DNA of 64,000 bases from positions 310,001-374,000 of the forward strand of contig NZ_JAGETY010000001.1 in the NCBI RefSeq assembly GCF_017571525.1, in the 5' to 3' direction. The notes below the pieces were generated by a model, which saw nothing but the letters and a program-made list of their open reading frames with translations, made no database searches and had not been told where the DNA came from. Below, in pieces: positions 42,923 to 50,495 of the stretch. Numbering within the stretch: position 1 is the first letter of the stretch; the number at the start of each line of letters is the position of its first letter. A program made the translations under genes and the position numbers. The DNA comes from Hymenobacter sp. BT559. Its GTDB lineage: Bacteria; Bacteroidota; Bacteroidia; Cytophagales; Hymenobacteraceae.

Positions 42923-43570
42923 TTATGAGTTATGAATTGAAACAGCGCCACTTGGGGTAGTCACGCAACTCTCGCTCATAACGCTTACTGATTGTTTATC
43001 AAGACTTAACTGGTAGGCTTCGCCGGTTTCGGGGCAGCTAGCCTGGCCAGCGGCATCGAAGGTTAGCTTTCCGCCGTGCGCGCTCAGCCAACCGTGCTGC
43101 CGGGCGGGCGTGCCGTAGACGAGCGCAAAGGCCGGAACGTTGCGCGTGACCACGCTACCTGCCCCCACAAACGCGTAGCGCCCTAGCCGCACCCCACACA
43201 CGAGGGTAGCATTGGCCCCAATGCTGACGCCCTGCTCCAGATACGTGGGCTGGTAGTAGCTAGCCCCCCGGCGAGACACGGCGGCGCGCGGGTTCTTCAC
43301 GTTGGTAAATACCACCGAAGGCCCCACAAACACGTCGTCTTCACACACCACGCCTTCGTAGAGGCTCACATTGTTCTGCACCTTCACGTTGCGGCCCAGC
43401 GTTACGCCGTCGGCTACAAAAACATTCTGGCCTAGCGAGCAGTTTTCGCCCAATACGGCACCCGCTGCCAGGTGGCAGAAATGCCAAATGCGACTGCCCG
43501 CCCCCACACGGCAGCCCGCGTCGAGCACAGCGGTGGGGTGAGCATAGAAATCGGCAGCAGGGTCGGCCAC
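42923..43570 (-). CDS. Left-handed beta-helix sugar N-acetyltransferase (WbpD-like)
   Basis: 215 residues if started at the GTG at 43570. The open frame reaches a TTG at 43600, but a TAnnTTTG promoter element overlaps that codon, so the downstream start is favoured. Hexapeptide repeats run from about residue 20 to 160, with NVFVADGVTLGRNVKVQNNV and GPSVVFTNVKNPRAAVSRRG, matching WbpD-type UDP-2-acetamido-3-amino-uronate acetyltransferases. The C-terminal tail runs into an AATTATGAGTT direct repeat that provides its stop codon. It is the first gene of the six-gene run. The transaminase partner (WbpE-like) is not present. Confidence 0.85.
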   Translation of the reverse strand: MADPAADFYAHPTAVLDAGCRVGAGSRIWHFCHLAAGAVLGENCSLGQNVFVADGVTLGRNVKVQNNVSLYEGVVCEDDVFVGPSVVFTNVKNPRAAVSRRGASYYQPTYLEQGVSIGANATLVCGVRLGRYAFVGAGSVVTRNVPAFALVYGTPARQHGWLSAHGGKLTFDAAGQASCPETGEAYQLSLDKQSVSVMSESCVTTPSGAVSIHNS

Positions 43571-43597
43571 GAGGTCAGGAAAAGGCAATTGCGCCCG

Positions 43598-43605
43598 CAA
43601 AGGTA
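43598..43605 (-). promoter_or_regulatory. -7 element at the head of the nucleotide-sugar run
   Basis: The minus strand reads TACCTTTG, an exact TAnnTTTG match. Transcription would begin near 43592, inside the longest open frame of the first gene, implying translation from the GTG at 43570. A 16-bp tandem duplication lies 40 bp upstream (43645-43676). Confidence 0.5.
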
Positions 43606-43644
43606 ACAGGCCGGAGGGGGTTGGGCAGAGAGGCGCTTTTTTGA

Positions 43645-43676
43645 AAAGTAAAAGCTCTACAAAGTAAAAGCTCTAC
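43645..43676. repeat. 16-bp perfect tandem duplication
   Basis: Two adjacent identical 16-bp units (43645-43660 and 43661-43676) contain AAAAGCTC. They lie about 40 bp upstream of the -7 element of the polysaccharide run. The same AAAAGCTC core occurs in the 18-bp direct repeats upstream of the SDR gene (16220-16260). Confidence 0.6.
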
Positions 43677-43696
43677 TACGCTAACTATCTGCTTTT

Positions 43697-44237
43697 ATGG
43701 GACTGGCTGCTTTAAAACCAATGCTCCCGGCTATGTTTCGCCCAAAGACTACTTGCGGCTGAAAACAAGCACGAGGATTATGCTGACGAGATTCGGGCAA
43801 TGGCCGGTGCTAAGTCGGCGCATAGCCGCTTGTGCTTTAACCCAGCGGCAGTGCTAGGCACCCAACTCGACGGGAGCCCCTGCGAGGGCTATACCACCAC
43901 AGCGCGCGTGCTAAATGCCAGCTCCTACCTCCACGCCAACTTGTCGGCAGTATGTGGGGAGGCAGAGTTTAACCGCAGCAAAACGCCCGAAAACCTGCTC
44001 ACCCCTACGCTCATGGTGGAGGTATCATCGGCCTCGACAGCTGGGCCCGACTGAGGCAGGACATTTATGCTGTACTGCCAGCTGCCAAGCCTGCGCCAGT
44101 ATTTGATACCGGACTCACAAACCATTCACGTCGAAGTTTATACTTGGCAAAATGACGGCCGCTAGCTATCTGACGAAACCCGCGACTCTGCCACCGTGCT
44201 TGACCTCAGCAGCGTAGGCACTACCTATCTGCCCTAG
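43697..44237 (+). pseudogene. Broken Uma2-family (DUF820) restriction-endonuclease-like gene
   Basis: Reading across frames reconstructs a typical Uma2 protein. It starts as MGLAALK (ATG 43697), shifts frame in an A-run near 43716, and continues TNAPGYVSPKDYLRL. A second shift near 43758 gives ENKHEDYADEIRAMAGAKS and the rest of the long frame to about 44030. A third shift near 44045 leads to LYCQLPSLRQYLIPDSQ and VEVYTWQNDGR, then an in-frame TAG (44163-44165), then LSDETRDSATVLDLSSVG to the stop at 44237. Three frameshifts and one nonsense codon mean it is inactive. Uma2 proteins have a PD-(D/E)XK fold and spread widely, but their roles are largely unknown. Confidence 0.85.
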
Positions 44238-44272
44238 CAGCCCTCTGGCGGGGCCGCCAGAGGGCTGCTAGG
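44233..44272. repeat. 17-bp perfect palindrome spanning two stop codons
   Basis: Arms 44233-44249 and 44256-44272 pair perfectly. The left arm contains the Uma2 remnant's stop TAG and the right arm the DUF2079 gene's stop. Both arms contain CCTAGCAGCC or its complement, as does the palindrome at 46985-47014. Confidence 0.8.
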
Positions 44273-45776
44273 GCTGCCACACGGCCGCCGAGTCGGCCGG
44301 AGCAGCTTGCCGGGCTAGCAATACTACCTGCGCGTCTTCATAGAGCACCCGGTAGCCAGGGGCAGTGCGCAGCTGAGCCGCCGCGCGCTGGCCATCGGCC
44401 GGCGAAAGGGGCCAGGCGCCGCGCTCGTCGGGCTCGCGCAGCAGTGCTACTACCTGGGCCGTACGCAGCACTGGGAATAAGAATAAGTCGCTCCGGCCCG
44501 TGAGGTGCGGCACCAGCGTGGACGAAGCGCTAAGCGGCAATCCAGCGGGCACCCTGGATAGCGCGGCGCGGAGGCCGGACGGGTCGGGATAAGCCGGGCG
44601 GTAGTGGCTACGAGTGAGGAAATTGGTAGTAGTACGGTCGTACCAGGTGCTGCGGCGCTTGTAGAGCGTAATGGTTGTAAAGAGCACTACCCCAGCCAGG
44701 GCCAGCGGCCAACGCACGTAGCCCGGCCTCGATACCGGGCAGCGGGCCAGCAGCGCGTCGGTCATAGCCAAAGCTAATACTGGTGCTATTTCGATAGAAT
44801 ACTGATAGTTAAGCCCCCAGAAGCTGGCGTCGTTGGCCAGGAGCTTCTGCCCCAGAATGGGCACCAGCATGAGCGCATACCACGGGTAGCGTAGCAGCGC
44901 CCAGCCGCCCGACAGCAGCAGCCCCACCCATAGCTCCAGCTTGATGTAGTCGTAGGCCGCATCGGGCAGCGTATTGGTAAAGAGTTCTTGCCAGAGCAGG
45001 GTGGGATGCGCGAGCAGGTGTCCGGCAATGCCCGGTAGCGAGGTGCCCAGCTGGCTATAGCGGCCTAGCTGAGTATACGCCCGATGAGTTGTATCGAGAG
45101 CAGGGATAAAATAGTGCGTCACTAGCACGAAATAGCCTAGCGCCAGTACCACGCCCACCCCAGCGCGCCACACTACGGCGCGGCGCGGCCAGTGCTGCCA
45201 AGCCAGGCCAAGCAACACGAAAGCTAGCCACAGCGCCAGGTTTTCCTTGCTGAGCAGGATGAAAAGTGCCGCCAGGGCCGCTCGGCCCCAGTGCCCCTCC
45301 CGCGCCCAGTAAGCTAGCCAGGGCAAAGCCATTGCACCCAGCACGTTATTATGAAAGTCGAACCCTAGCGCCGAAAAAAGCCCCCATTGACTACCTAACA
45401 ACGCCATTGCCCAGTTGGCCTGGGCCTCGCTGGCCCCTAGCGAGTGCGCATAGCGTGCCACGCCCAGCATGCCTACCAGCAAGGCCCCTATTTGCAACAG
45501 CAACAACGCCCATACCGGCCCCACCAAATAGTAGAGGGGCACGGCTAGGGCCGACGTGAAGCTGAAATGAGCTGCGAGATAAGCAATGGGGGGCGCATCG
45601 GCCAGCAGCGTAATGCGAGGTATTCGTAGCTGCGCCACATCGGCCAGGGCCTGCGCCTCATACCCCAAATCGAGGGCCCCGGTACGAAAATTAGCCTGAT
45701 TAACCAGCGATATAAGGCTGTATATGATGGCAAAAGCCAACAGCAACCCTAGGCGGTGGCGGCGCGCAGGGTGCAT
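44268..45776 (-). CDS. DUF2079-type integral membrane protein
   Basis: About 502 residues from the ATG at 45776; ATGs at 45800 and 45836 are possible. About ten hydrophobic helices are spread along the chain, and the first loop LDLGYEAQALADVAQL with ITLLADAPPIAYLAAHFSF is the DUF2079 signature. The fold is GT-C glycosyltransferase-like, with an Asp in the first loop, but no donor is known. It is the only intact gene between the Uma2 remnant and the lipoprotein remnant. The TAG stop lies inside a perfect palindrome. A role in surface glycan or lipid sugar transfer is possible. Confidence 0.82.
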   Translation of the reverse strand: MHPARRHRLGLLLAFAIIYSLISLVNQANFRTGALDLGYEAQALADVAQLRIPRITLLADAPPIAYLAAHFSFTSALAVPLYYLVGPVWALLLLQIGALLVGMLGVARYAHSLGASEAQANWAMALLGSQWGLFSALGFDFHNNVLGAMALPWLAYWAREGHWGRAALAALFILLSKENLALWLAFVLLGLAWQHWPRRAVVWRAGVGVVLALGYFVLVTHYFIPALDTTHRAYTQLGRYSQLGTSLPGIAGHLLAHPTLLWQELFTNTLPDAAYDYIKLELWVGLLLSGGWALLRYPWYALMLVPILGQKLLANDASFWGLNYQYSIEIAPVLALAMTDALLARCPVSRPGYVRWPLALAGVVLFTTITLYKRRSTWYDRTTTNFLTRSHYRPAYPDPSGLRAALSRVPAGLPLSASSTLVPHLTGRSDLFLFPVLRTAQVVALLREPDERGAWPLSPADGQRAAAQLRTAPGYRVLYEDAQVVLLARQAAPADSAAVWQP

Positions 45777-45961
45777 AGCCGGGAGGGTAATGGCTGGCAT
45801 AGGGAGAATAAAAGCTAACATCCCCGAGCCCGCCAACTAAGCGGCAGCCGGGTCAACGATGACCCAAAGTTGGGGCTAAAAGTGGGCCAATACCTCGCCC
45901 TGGCAGCTTGCTGGCCGTATTCAGGGCATTGCCAGCGAACCGAGGGTGCCCCAAAGCCACC

Positions 45962-45969
45962 TACCTTTG
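45962..45969 (+). promoter_or_regulatory. -7 element upstream of a broken lipoprotein gene
   Basis: TACCTTTG, an exact TAnnTTTG match, lies 28 nt before the ATG at 45998 of the lipoprotein remnant. The promoter is intact although the gene is not. Confidence 0.45.
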
Positions 45970-45997
45970 CCGGCGCTACCTCCCTAGCAAAGACTTT

Positions 45998-46565
45998 ATG
46001 CAACGAGTATTGGCCACCGCACTCCTGCGCCCCTCTCCTTTTTGGCGCTTGGTTTAGGGTTGTTGCTTAGCAGCGGCTGAAAACTACTACGGATGCTAAA
46101 GATGAGGAAGGCGTGCTGATGAGCAACGATTTTGACCACCTGGACGGCTGGGTGGGCGATGCCGCCTCCCTTATTCGCGAGCAGGCTCACTCTGGTGCCT
46201 ATAGCGTAGTGGTAAAGCCGGGTACAGACTACAGCCTGGGCTATAGCAACCCGCTGGGCCGGCTTAGTGCCGCGCGGCCCGATAAAATTCGTATCAGCGC
46301 CTGGGTCATGCGCACGGGTGGCCCGCAGGCAGCCATGCTCGTGGTCGAAATAAAAGACCCTGCCACGGGTGCCAAAATTCTTTGGGACGGCCTCGACCTG
46401 GGCAAAAAAGTTTCTAAGCTCAATGAGTGGCAGCACATCGACCACGTTATTGAGGTGCCCCCTACGGTATCGGCCAACTCGCGCATCATGGTCTATATGT
46501 GGACGGCCGGGGCCAACCAGCCTACTTACCTCGATGACCTCACCGTTAGTCCGGTAACGGACTAA
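45998..46565 (+). pseudogene. Frameshifted lipoprotein with a carbohydrate-binding-like domain
   Basis: From the ATG at 45998 the frame MQRVLATALLRP stops early. The next frame continues as a lipoprotein signal, LSFLALGLGLLLSSG. A second shift near 46079, which removes a base from a would-be lipobox Cys codon, joins the long frame QRLKTTTDAKDEE that runs to 46565. The long frame (open from GTG 46113) is a beta-sandwich domain of about 140 residues with DFDHLDGWVGDAASL and PTYLDDLTVSPV, like sugar-binding jelly-rolls. It resembles the C-terminal domain of the protein at 47907-49772. If the two shifts are real the protein loses its signal; sequencing error is the alternative. Confidence 0.7.
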
Positions 46566-46629
46566 CCCCGCTTTGGTGCCTTGCTGGCCGGGCGGCGCGT
46601 GGGCTTGCCCCAGCTTCTACTCCTTTGCA

Positions 46630-46815
46630 ATGAAATCCCGGCTGGTAGCTTTGCTTACGCTTGTACTGGCACTGGCCGCCATATTCAAAGCGGCTAAGTA
46701 GGAACTCGCTGACGTGCTGGTACGGAACCCGGCCGGCTATTACTAGTACCTGCCCAGCCAGCTTATCTACCACGACCAAGGCAACAGCTCGTATACAGCT
46801 TATGCCCGGCAGTGA
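46630..46815 (+). pseudogene. Remnant of a large membrane protein N-terminus
   Basis: The ATG at 46630 opens a hydrophobic N-terminus (MKSRLVALLTLVLALAAIF). The frame then has TAG codons at 46699 and 46741 and a TGA at 46813. Between the stops it reads VLVRNPAGYY and YLPSQLIYHDQG. This matches the first loop GYYLYLPAHFIYHD of the intact protein at 47907-49772, so it is a decayed paralogue fragment. The following 170 bp to 46984 hold no recognisable gene. Confidence 0.65.
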
Positions 46816-46984
46816 TACTGCCCGTCCATCGCCGGTTCAGCAACCAGTTGTAGGCCCATCAAAAGCCGAATGGCAGCAACATCAGCGGGAAGCCGAATCC
46901 GCCAGCGCCGCGAAAGATTATGTGCAAGAAGCAGAGGCACCTAGCCTGCGGCTGGCAAATTACTTTCTCTTGGGCAGCACAGCA

Positions 46985-47014
46985 GGCTGCTAGGGGGCTA
47001 GCCCCCTAGCAGCC
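46985..47014. repeat. 30-bp perfect palindrome with central GGGGGCTAGCCCCC
   Basis: The 30 bases are a perfect palindrome without a loop, centred at 46999.5, and include the stop codon (46998-47000) of the glycosyltransferase. The outer word CCTAGCAGCC is shared with 44233-44272. A cruciform or a strong hairpin at the 3' end is expected. Confidence 0.8.
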
Positions 47015-47723
47015 CGTATTTGATGATGCAGTAAATAGCCCGGAAGCCGTCGCGCCAGCCTATTTTCTTGCCTTCGGCATAGGTGCGGCCATAGTAGCTG
47101 ATGCCGACTTCGTAGATGCGCACATTAGGCACGCGTGCCACTTTGGCGGTGACTTCGGGCTCGAAGCCGAAGCGCTTTTCGACCAAGCTGATATTTTGAA
47201 TAATATCGCGCCGGAAGAGCTTATAGCAGGTTTCCATGTCGGTCAGGTTTAAGTCGGTGACCATGTTCGACAGGAAGGTTAGGATGGCGTTGCCGATGCT
47301 ATGCCAGAAAAACAGGATGCGGTGCGGCTGCCCACCCATAAAGCGCGAGCCATATACCACGTCGGCAAAGCCTTTGAGGATAGGCTTCAACAGCAGGTTG
47401 TATTCCTCCGGGTCATATTCGAGGTCGGCATCCTGGATAATGACGTAGTCGCCGGTGGCCGCCCGAATACCGGTGTGCAACGCAGCGCCTTTGCCTTGGT
47501 TAACGGGGTGCTCGAGCAGCTGCAAGTTGAGCTCGGGGTAGCGAGCTGCATACTGCCGGATAACCGCCGCCGAGTCGTCGGTCGAGCAGTCATTGACCAA
47601 GATTATCTGCTTGGTGATGTCGTGCGTAAGCCGCAGTTCGCGCAGTAAATCCAGAATCTGGTGAATGGTGCGCGCCTCGTTGTACACGGGCACGACGATA
47701 GACAGCGTGTCGAATTTAACCAA
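46998..47723 (-). CDS. Family-2 glycosyltransferase (dolichyl-phosphate mannose synthase-like)
   Basis: 241 residues. It begins [20 protein letters not shown] and has [11 protein letters not shown], the metal-binding [14 protein letters not shown] (DxD) and [20 protein letters not shown]. The last segment, followed by [18 protein letters not shown] sequence, is typical of DPM1/GtrB-type enzymes that load a sugar onto a polyprenyl phosphate. No C-terminal membrane helices are present. The longest frame starts with TTG at 47723, 24 nt after a TATATTTG promoter element. The divergent membrane protein at 47907 could use the lipid-linked sugar; this is inference. Confidence 0.9.
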   Translation of the reverse strand: MVKFDTLSIVVPVYNEARTIHQILDLLRELRLTHDITKQIILVNDCSTDDSAAVIRQYAARYPELNLQLLEHPVNQGKGAALHTGIRAATGDYVIIQDADLEYDPEEYNLLLKPILKGFADVVYGSRFMGGQPHRILFFWHSIGNAILTFLSNMVTDLNLTDMETCYKLFRRDIIQNISLVEKRFGFEPEVTAKVARVPNVRIYEVGISYYGRTYAEGKKIGWRDGFRAIYCIIKYGLLGG

Positions 47724-47746
47724 AATAATAACCAGCTTAAACCAGT

Positions 47747-47754
47747 CAAATATA
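47747..47754 (-). promoter_or_regulatory. -7 element for the glycosyltransferase gene
   Basis: The minus strand reads TATATTTG, an exact TAnnTTTG match 24 nt upstream of the TTG start at 47723. This supports that non-ATG start or one just downstream. Confidence 0.5.
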
Positions 47755-47906
47755 GCCGCTAGCTGAGCAATGGCACCGACCAGGGTTGTACCCGGCTTAC
47801 ATTTGGCCCGGTGTGCCCCACCGGTTTTTCTATTCTTGCTGCCGAATTGGCTGCTGCCGGGGCACCATTATAGGCCGGGCTATCCGCTTTTTGCTTCGCT
47901 TTTGCC

Positions 47907-49772
47907 ATGCCTACGCGCTCTTTAGCTTCTGCTACCACCCCACGAGGCCCCTGGTCGCTGGGAGCGCTGCTCGTGCTCTTCCTGCTGATGGTGCAGGCAC
48001 GACTGTGGGAGCCTTACTGGGATACGCACAACGTGCTGGCTATCCTGAGTTGGGATTCGATGGGGTATTACCTCTACCTGCCGGCCCACTTCATTTACCA
48101 CGACCTTAGCCACCAAGCATTTATCACGAATATTCTGCGCGAGTATAATCCCACTGGTTCGTTCTACCAAGCATTTCAGGTGCCAGGCGCGCCCGCTGGG
48201 CAGCTCGTAATGAAGTACGCCATGGGCCTGGCCGTGCTCGAAACGCCGTTTTTTTGGCTAGGGCACTGGGCCGCCGGCTGGCTCAAGTATCCGCAGGATG
48301 GCTTTTCGGCGCCCTACCAGGCAGCTATCGCTTTGGGCGGCATGCTATACACGTTATTCGGCATGGGGCTGCTGCGCCGCGTACTGCTGCGCTATTATGC
48401 CGATGCCGTAGTAGCCTTGGTGCTGGTGACGCTGCTGCTGGGCTCCAATTTTTTGGAGTACGCGGTGTTCGACGTGGCCATGACCCACAACTACCTCTTT
48501 GCCGGCTACGCACTGCTGCTGTGGCTCACAGTGCGCTGGCACGAGCGGCCTAGCGGGGCAGGCGCGTGGGCCATTGGCCTCACGCTCGGGCTGCTGATGC
48601 TCATCCGGCCCTCCGAGGCGGTGGCGGTAGTGGTGCCGGCACTGTGGGGCGTGGGCAGCCTGGACGCCGCCCGCCACAAGCTAGCCTTGCTGCGCCAGCG
48701 TTGGCCCGAGGTGGCCCTGCTGGCGTTGGGCGGCCTGCTGGGCGCGCTGCCCCAGGCGCTGTACTGGCACTGGGCCACCGGGCACTGGCTATTTTACAGC
48801 TATGGCGACCAGCACTTTAGTTTTCTAACACCGCACATCTGGCAGGTGCTGTTCAGCTTCCGTAAGGGGTGGCTGGTCTACTCGCCGCTACTGGTGCTTG
48901 TGTTGGCAGGCTTTGGGCCACTGTGGCGGCAGTACCGGGGCCTAGCGGTGCCGGCATTGGCTTATTTTCTGCTGAACCTGTGGGTGGTGTCGGCCTGGGA
49001 CATCTGGTGGTATGGTGGCAGCATGGGGCAGCGGGCGCTGGTGCAGAGCTACGCCGTACTAGGCTTACCTTGGGCGGCAGCCGTGGCCTGGGTATCGGCG
49101 CCGGCACGGGGGCGCCGGGTGGTGGCCGCAGCGGCCATTGTCACGGTGCTGCTCATCGACCTTAACCTGCTGCAGCACTGGCAGCTCCAGAACGCTATTA
49201 TCGACGCCGAGAATATGAATCGGCGCTACTACTTCGCCATTTTTGGCAAATTATCGCCTACCCAGGCAGACTATGCCCAGCTCGATGTGCCAGCCAGCCT
49301 ACCCTATGCTGAGCGCCACTACCGCCCGCGTGCGCTGGGCAAGCTCGACTTCGACCAGCTACCCGCCAGCGGTGCCACCGGCATCAGCGCCGAGCAGGGC
49401 TACTACAGTCGGCAGTCGTTTCATGCCGATAGTGACCACCCGTACAGCCCGGCCTTCACGGTGCCGCTAGGGGCCGCTGGCCTGCACGCTGGTGATTACG
49501 TGCGCGCGTCCTGCCAGGTATTCTCTGACCACGGCGCTTGGGGCAATAAATTGATAATGACCGTAGAGCGTAATGGCCAGAACCTGTCCTGGTATGGCAC
49601 GCGCCTTCAGAATCCCGGCTGCCAGAATCGCCTCTGGAATCACATCTATTTCGACGCGCCCCTACCCGCCGACGTGCAGCCCACCGACGTACTGAAGGTG
49701 TATACACTCAACGAACACGGCTCCGGTTGCTTTATCGACGATGTGGAAGCCGTGGCAATGGCGGAGCAATAA
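47907..49772 (+). CDS. Polytopic membrane protein with C-terminal beta-sandwich (GT-C-like)
   Basis: 621 residues. About eleven helices lie in the first 430 residues. A first extracytoplasmic loop has LSWDSMGYYLYLPAHFIYHD, with an acidic residue placed as in GT-C glycosyltransferases. A soluble domain of about 170 residues follows, with DHPYSPAFTVPLGAAG and GSGCFIDDVEAVAM, which resembles a carbohydrate-binding jelly-roll. The combination suggests a lipid-sugar-dependent transferase in the cytoplasmic membrane, but no family name is certain. Two decayed relatives, one for each half, lie at 45998-46815. It diverges from the DPM1-like gene. Confidence 0.75.
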   Translation: MPTRSLASATTPRGPWSLGALLVLFLLMVQARLWEPYWDTHNVLAILSWDSMGYYLYLPAHFIYHDLSHQAFITNILREYNPTGSFYQAFQVPGAPAGQLVMKYAMGLAVLETPFFWLGHWAAGWLKYPQDGFSAPYQAAIALGGMLYTLFGMGLLRRVLLRYYADAVVALVLVTLLLGSNFLEYAVFDVAMTHNYLFAGYALLLWLTVRWHERPSGAGAWAIGLTLGLLMLIRPSEAVAVVVPALWGVGSLDAARHKLALLRQRWPEVALLALGGLLGALPQALYWHWATGHWLFYSYGDQHFSFLTPHIWQVLFSFRKGWLVYSPLLVLVLAGFGPLWRQYRGLAVPALAYFLLNLWVVSAWDIWWYGGSMGQRALVQSYAVLGLPWAAAVAWVSAPARGRRVVAAAAIVTVLLIDLNLLQHWQLQNAIIDAENMNRRYYFAIFGKLSPTQADYAQLDVPASLPYAERHYRPRALGKLDFDQLPASGATGISAEQGYYSRQSFHADSDHPYSPAFTVPLGAAGLHAGDYVRASCQVFSDHGAWGNKLIMTVERNGQNLSWYGTRLQNPGCQNRLWNHIYFDAPLPADVQPTDVLKVYTLNEHGSGCFIDDVEAVAMAEQ

Positions 49773-49880
49773 GTGGGAGCCGCAGGCTAGCGCAAACACC
49801 GCCCCTAGGTAGCTACCAGTTGGCCTGCGTGCCCCTGACTCCTGTCGGCCGTTAAATAGAGGCAACGGCGGCGCGGCACC

Positions 49881-49888
49881 TAGCTTTG
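49881..49888 (+). promoter_or_regulatory. -7 element for haaO
   Basis: TAGCTTTG, an exact TAnnTTTG match 27 nt upstream of the haaO ATG at 49916. It lies within the longer open frame (from 49886), which supports the 49916 start. Confidence 0.55.
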
Positions 49889-49915
49889 TACTTCTTTCTT
49901 TTCAGCCCACTAGCT

Positions 49916-50449
49916 ATGCCCGTTGCTCGTCCCTTCAATTTCCAGCAGTGGATTGCTGAACACCGCCATTTGCTAAAACCGCCGGTGGGCAATCAGCAGG
50001 TTTTCAAAGACAACAAAGACTTTATCGTGATGGTAGTAGGCGGCCCCAATGCGCGCAAAGACTACCATGTAGACGAGGGCGAGGAGCTGTTCTGGCAGCT
50101 CGAAGGCGAAATGACCGTCAAGATTATCGAAGATGGCAAGCCTGTAGACATCGTTATCGGCCCCGGCGATATGTTTCTGCTGCCGCCCGGTGTGCCGCAC
50201 TCGCCACGCCGCCCGGCCAGCACGGTGGGCCTAGTGCTGGAGCGCTACCGCACCGCCGGCGAGCTCGACGGCTTTCAGTGGTACTGCGAACACTGCGGCC
50301 ACAAGCTTTACGAAGAATACGCCGAGATTACGGATATTGTGGCCCAGCTGCCGCCCATTATGGACCGCTTCTGGGCCAATGATGACCTGCGCACCTGCAA
50401 GGTGTGCGGCACTTACATGGAGGCACCAGCTAAAACTGTCGAACCTTAG
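49916..50449 (+). CDS. haaO: 3-hydroxyanthranilate 3,4-dioxygenase
   Basis: Opens the ring of 3-hydroxyanthranilate to give the precursor of quinolinate and NAD. From the ATG at 49916 it has 177 residues, the bacterial size. Iron ligands His51, Glu57 and His95 and the substrate arginines Arg47 and Arg99 are all present (HVDEGEELFW, GVPHSPRR). The C-terminal rubredoxin-like metal site has C124xxC127 and C161xxC164. kynU and kmo are elsewhere in the window. The gene appears monocistronic, with its own promoter element. Confidence 0.96.
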   Translation: MPVARPFNFQQWIAEHRHLLKPPVGNQQVFKDNKDFIVMVVGGPNARKDYHVDEGEELFWQLEGEMTVKIIEDGKPVDIVIGPGDMFLLPPGVPHSPRRPASTVGLVLERYRTAGELDGFQWYCEHCGHKLYEEYAEITDIVAQLPPIMDRFWANDDLRTCKVCGTYMEAPAKTVEP

Positions 50450-50495
50450 TAACCAGGATTGCTTTCTACGCTGGTGCTCCGGCGGCACATATTAC

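Noticed and set aside
43598..43605. Reading the AGGT next to the WbpD-like start as a Shine-Dalgarno signal
   Set aside because: On the coding strand the sequence is TACCTTTG, a promoter element. No purine-rich ribosome site precedes the TTG.
46661..46993. 110-codon plus-strand frame in the decayed zone
   Set aside because: It runs across the remnant of a membrane protein in a different frame and continues into the palindrome. No domain or typical codon pattern was seen.
49886..49915. Upstream extension of haaO
   Set aside because: It overlaps the TAGCTTTG promoter element, and the iron ligands fall on the family's standard numbering only with the ATG at 49916.
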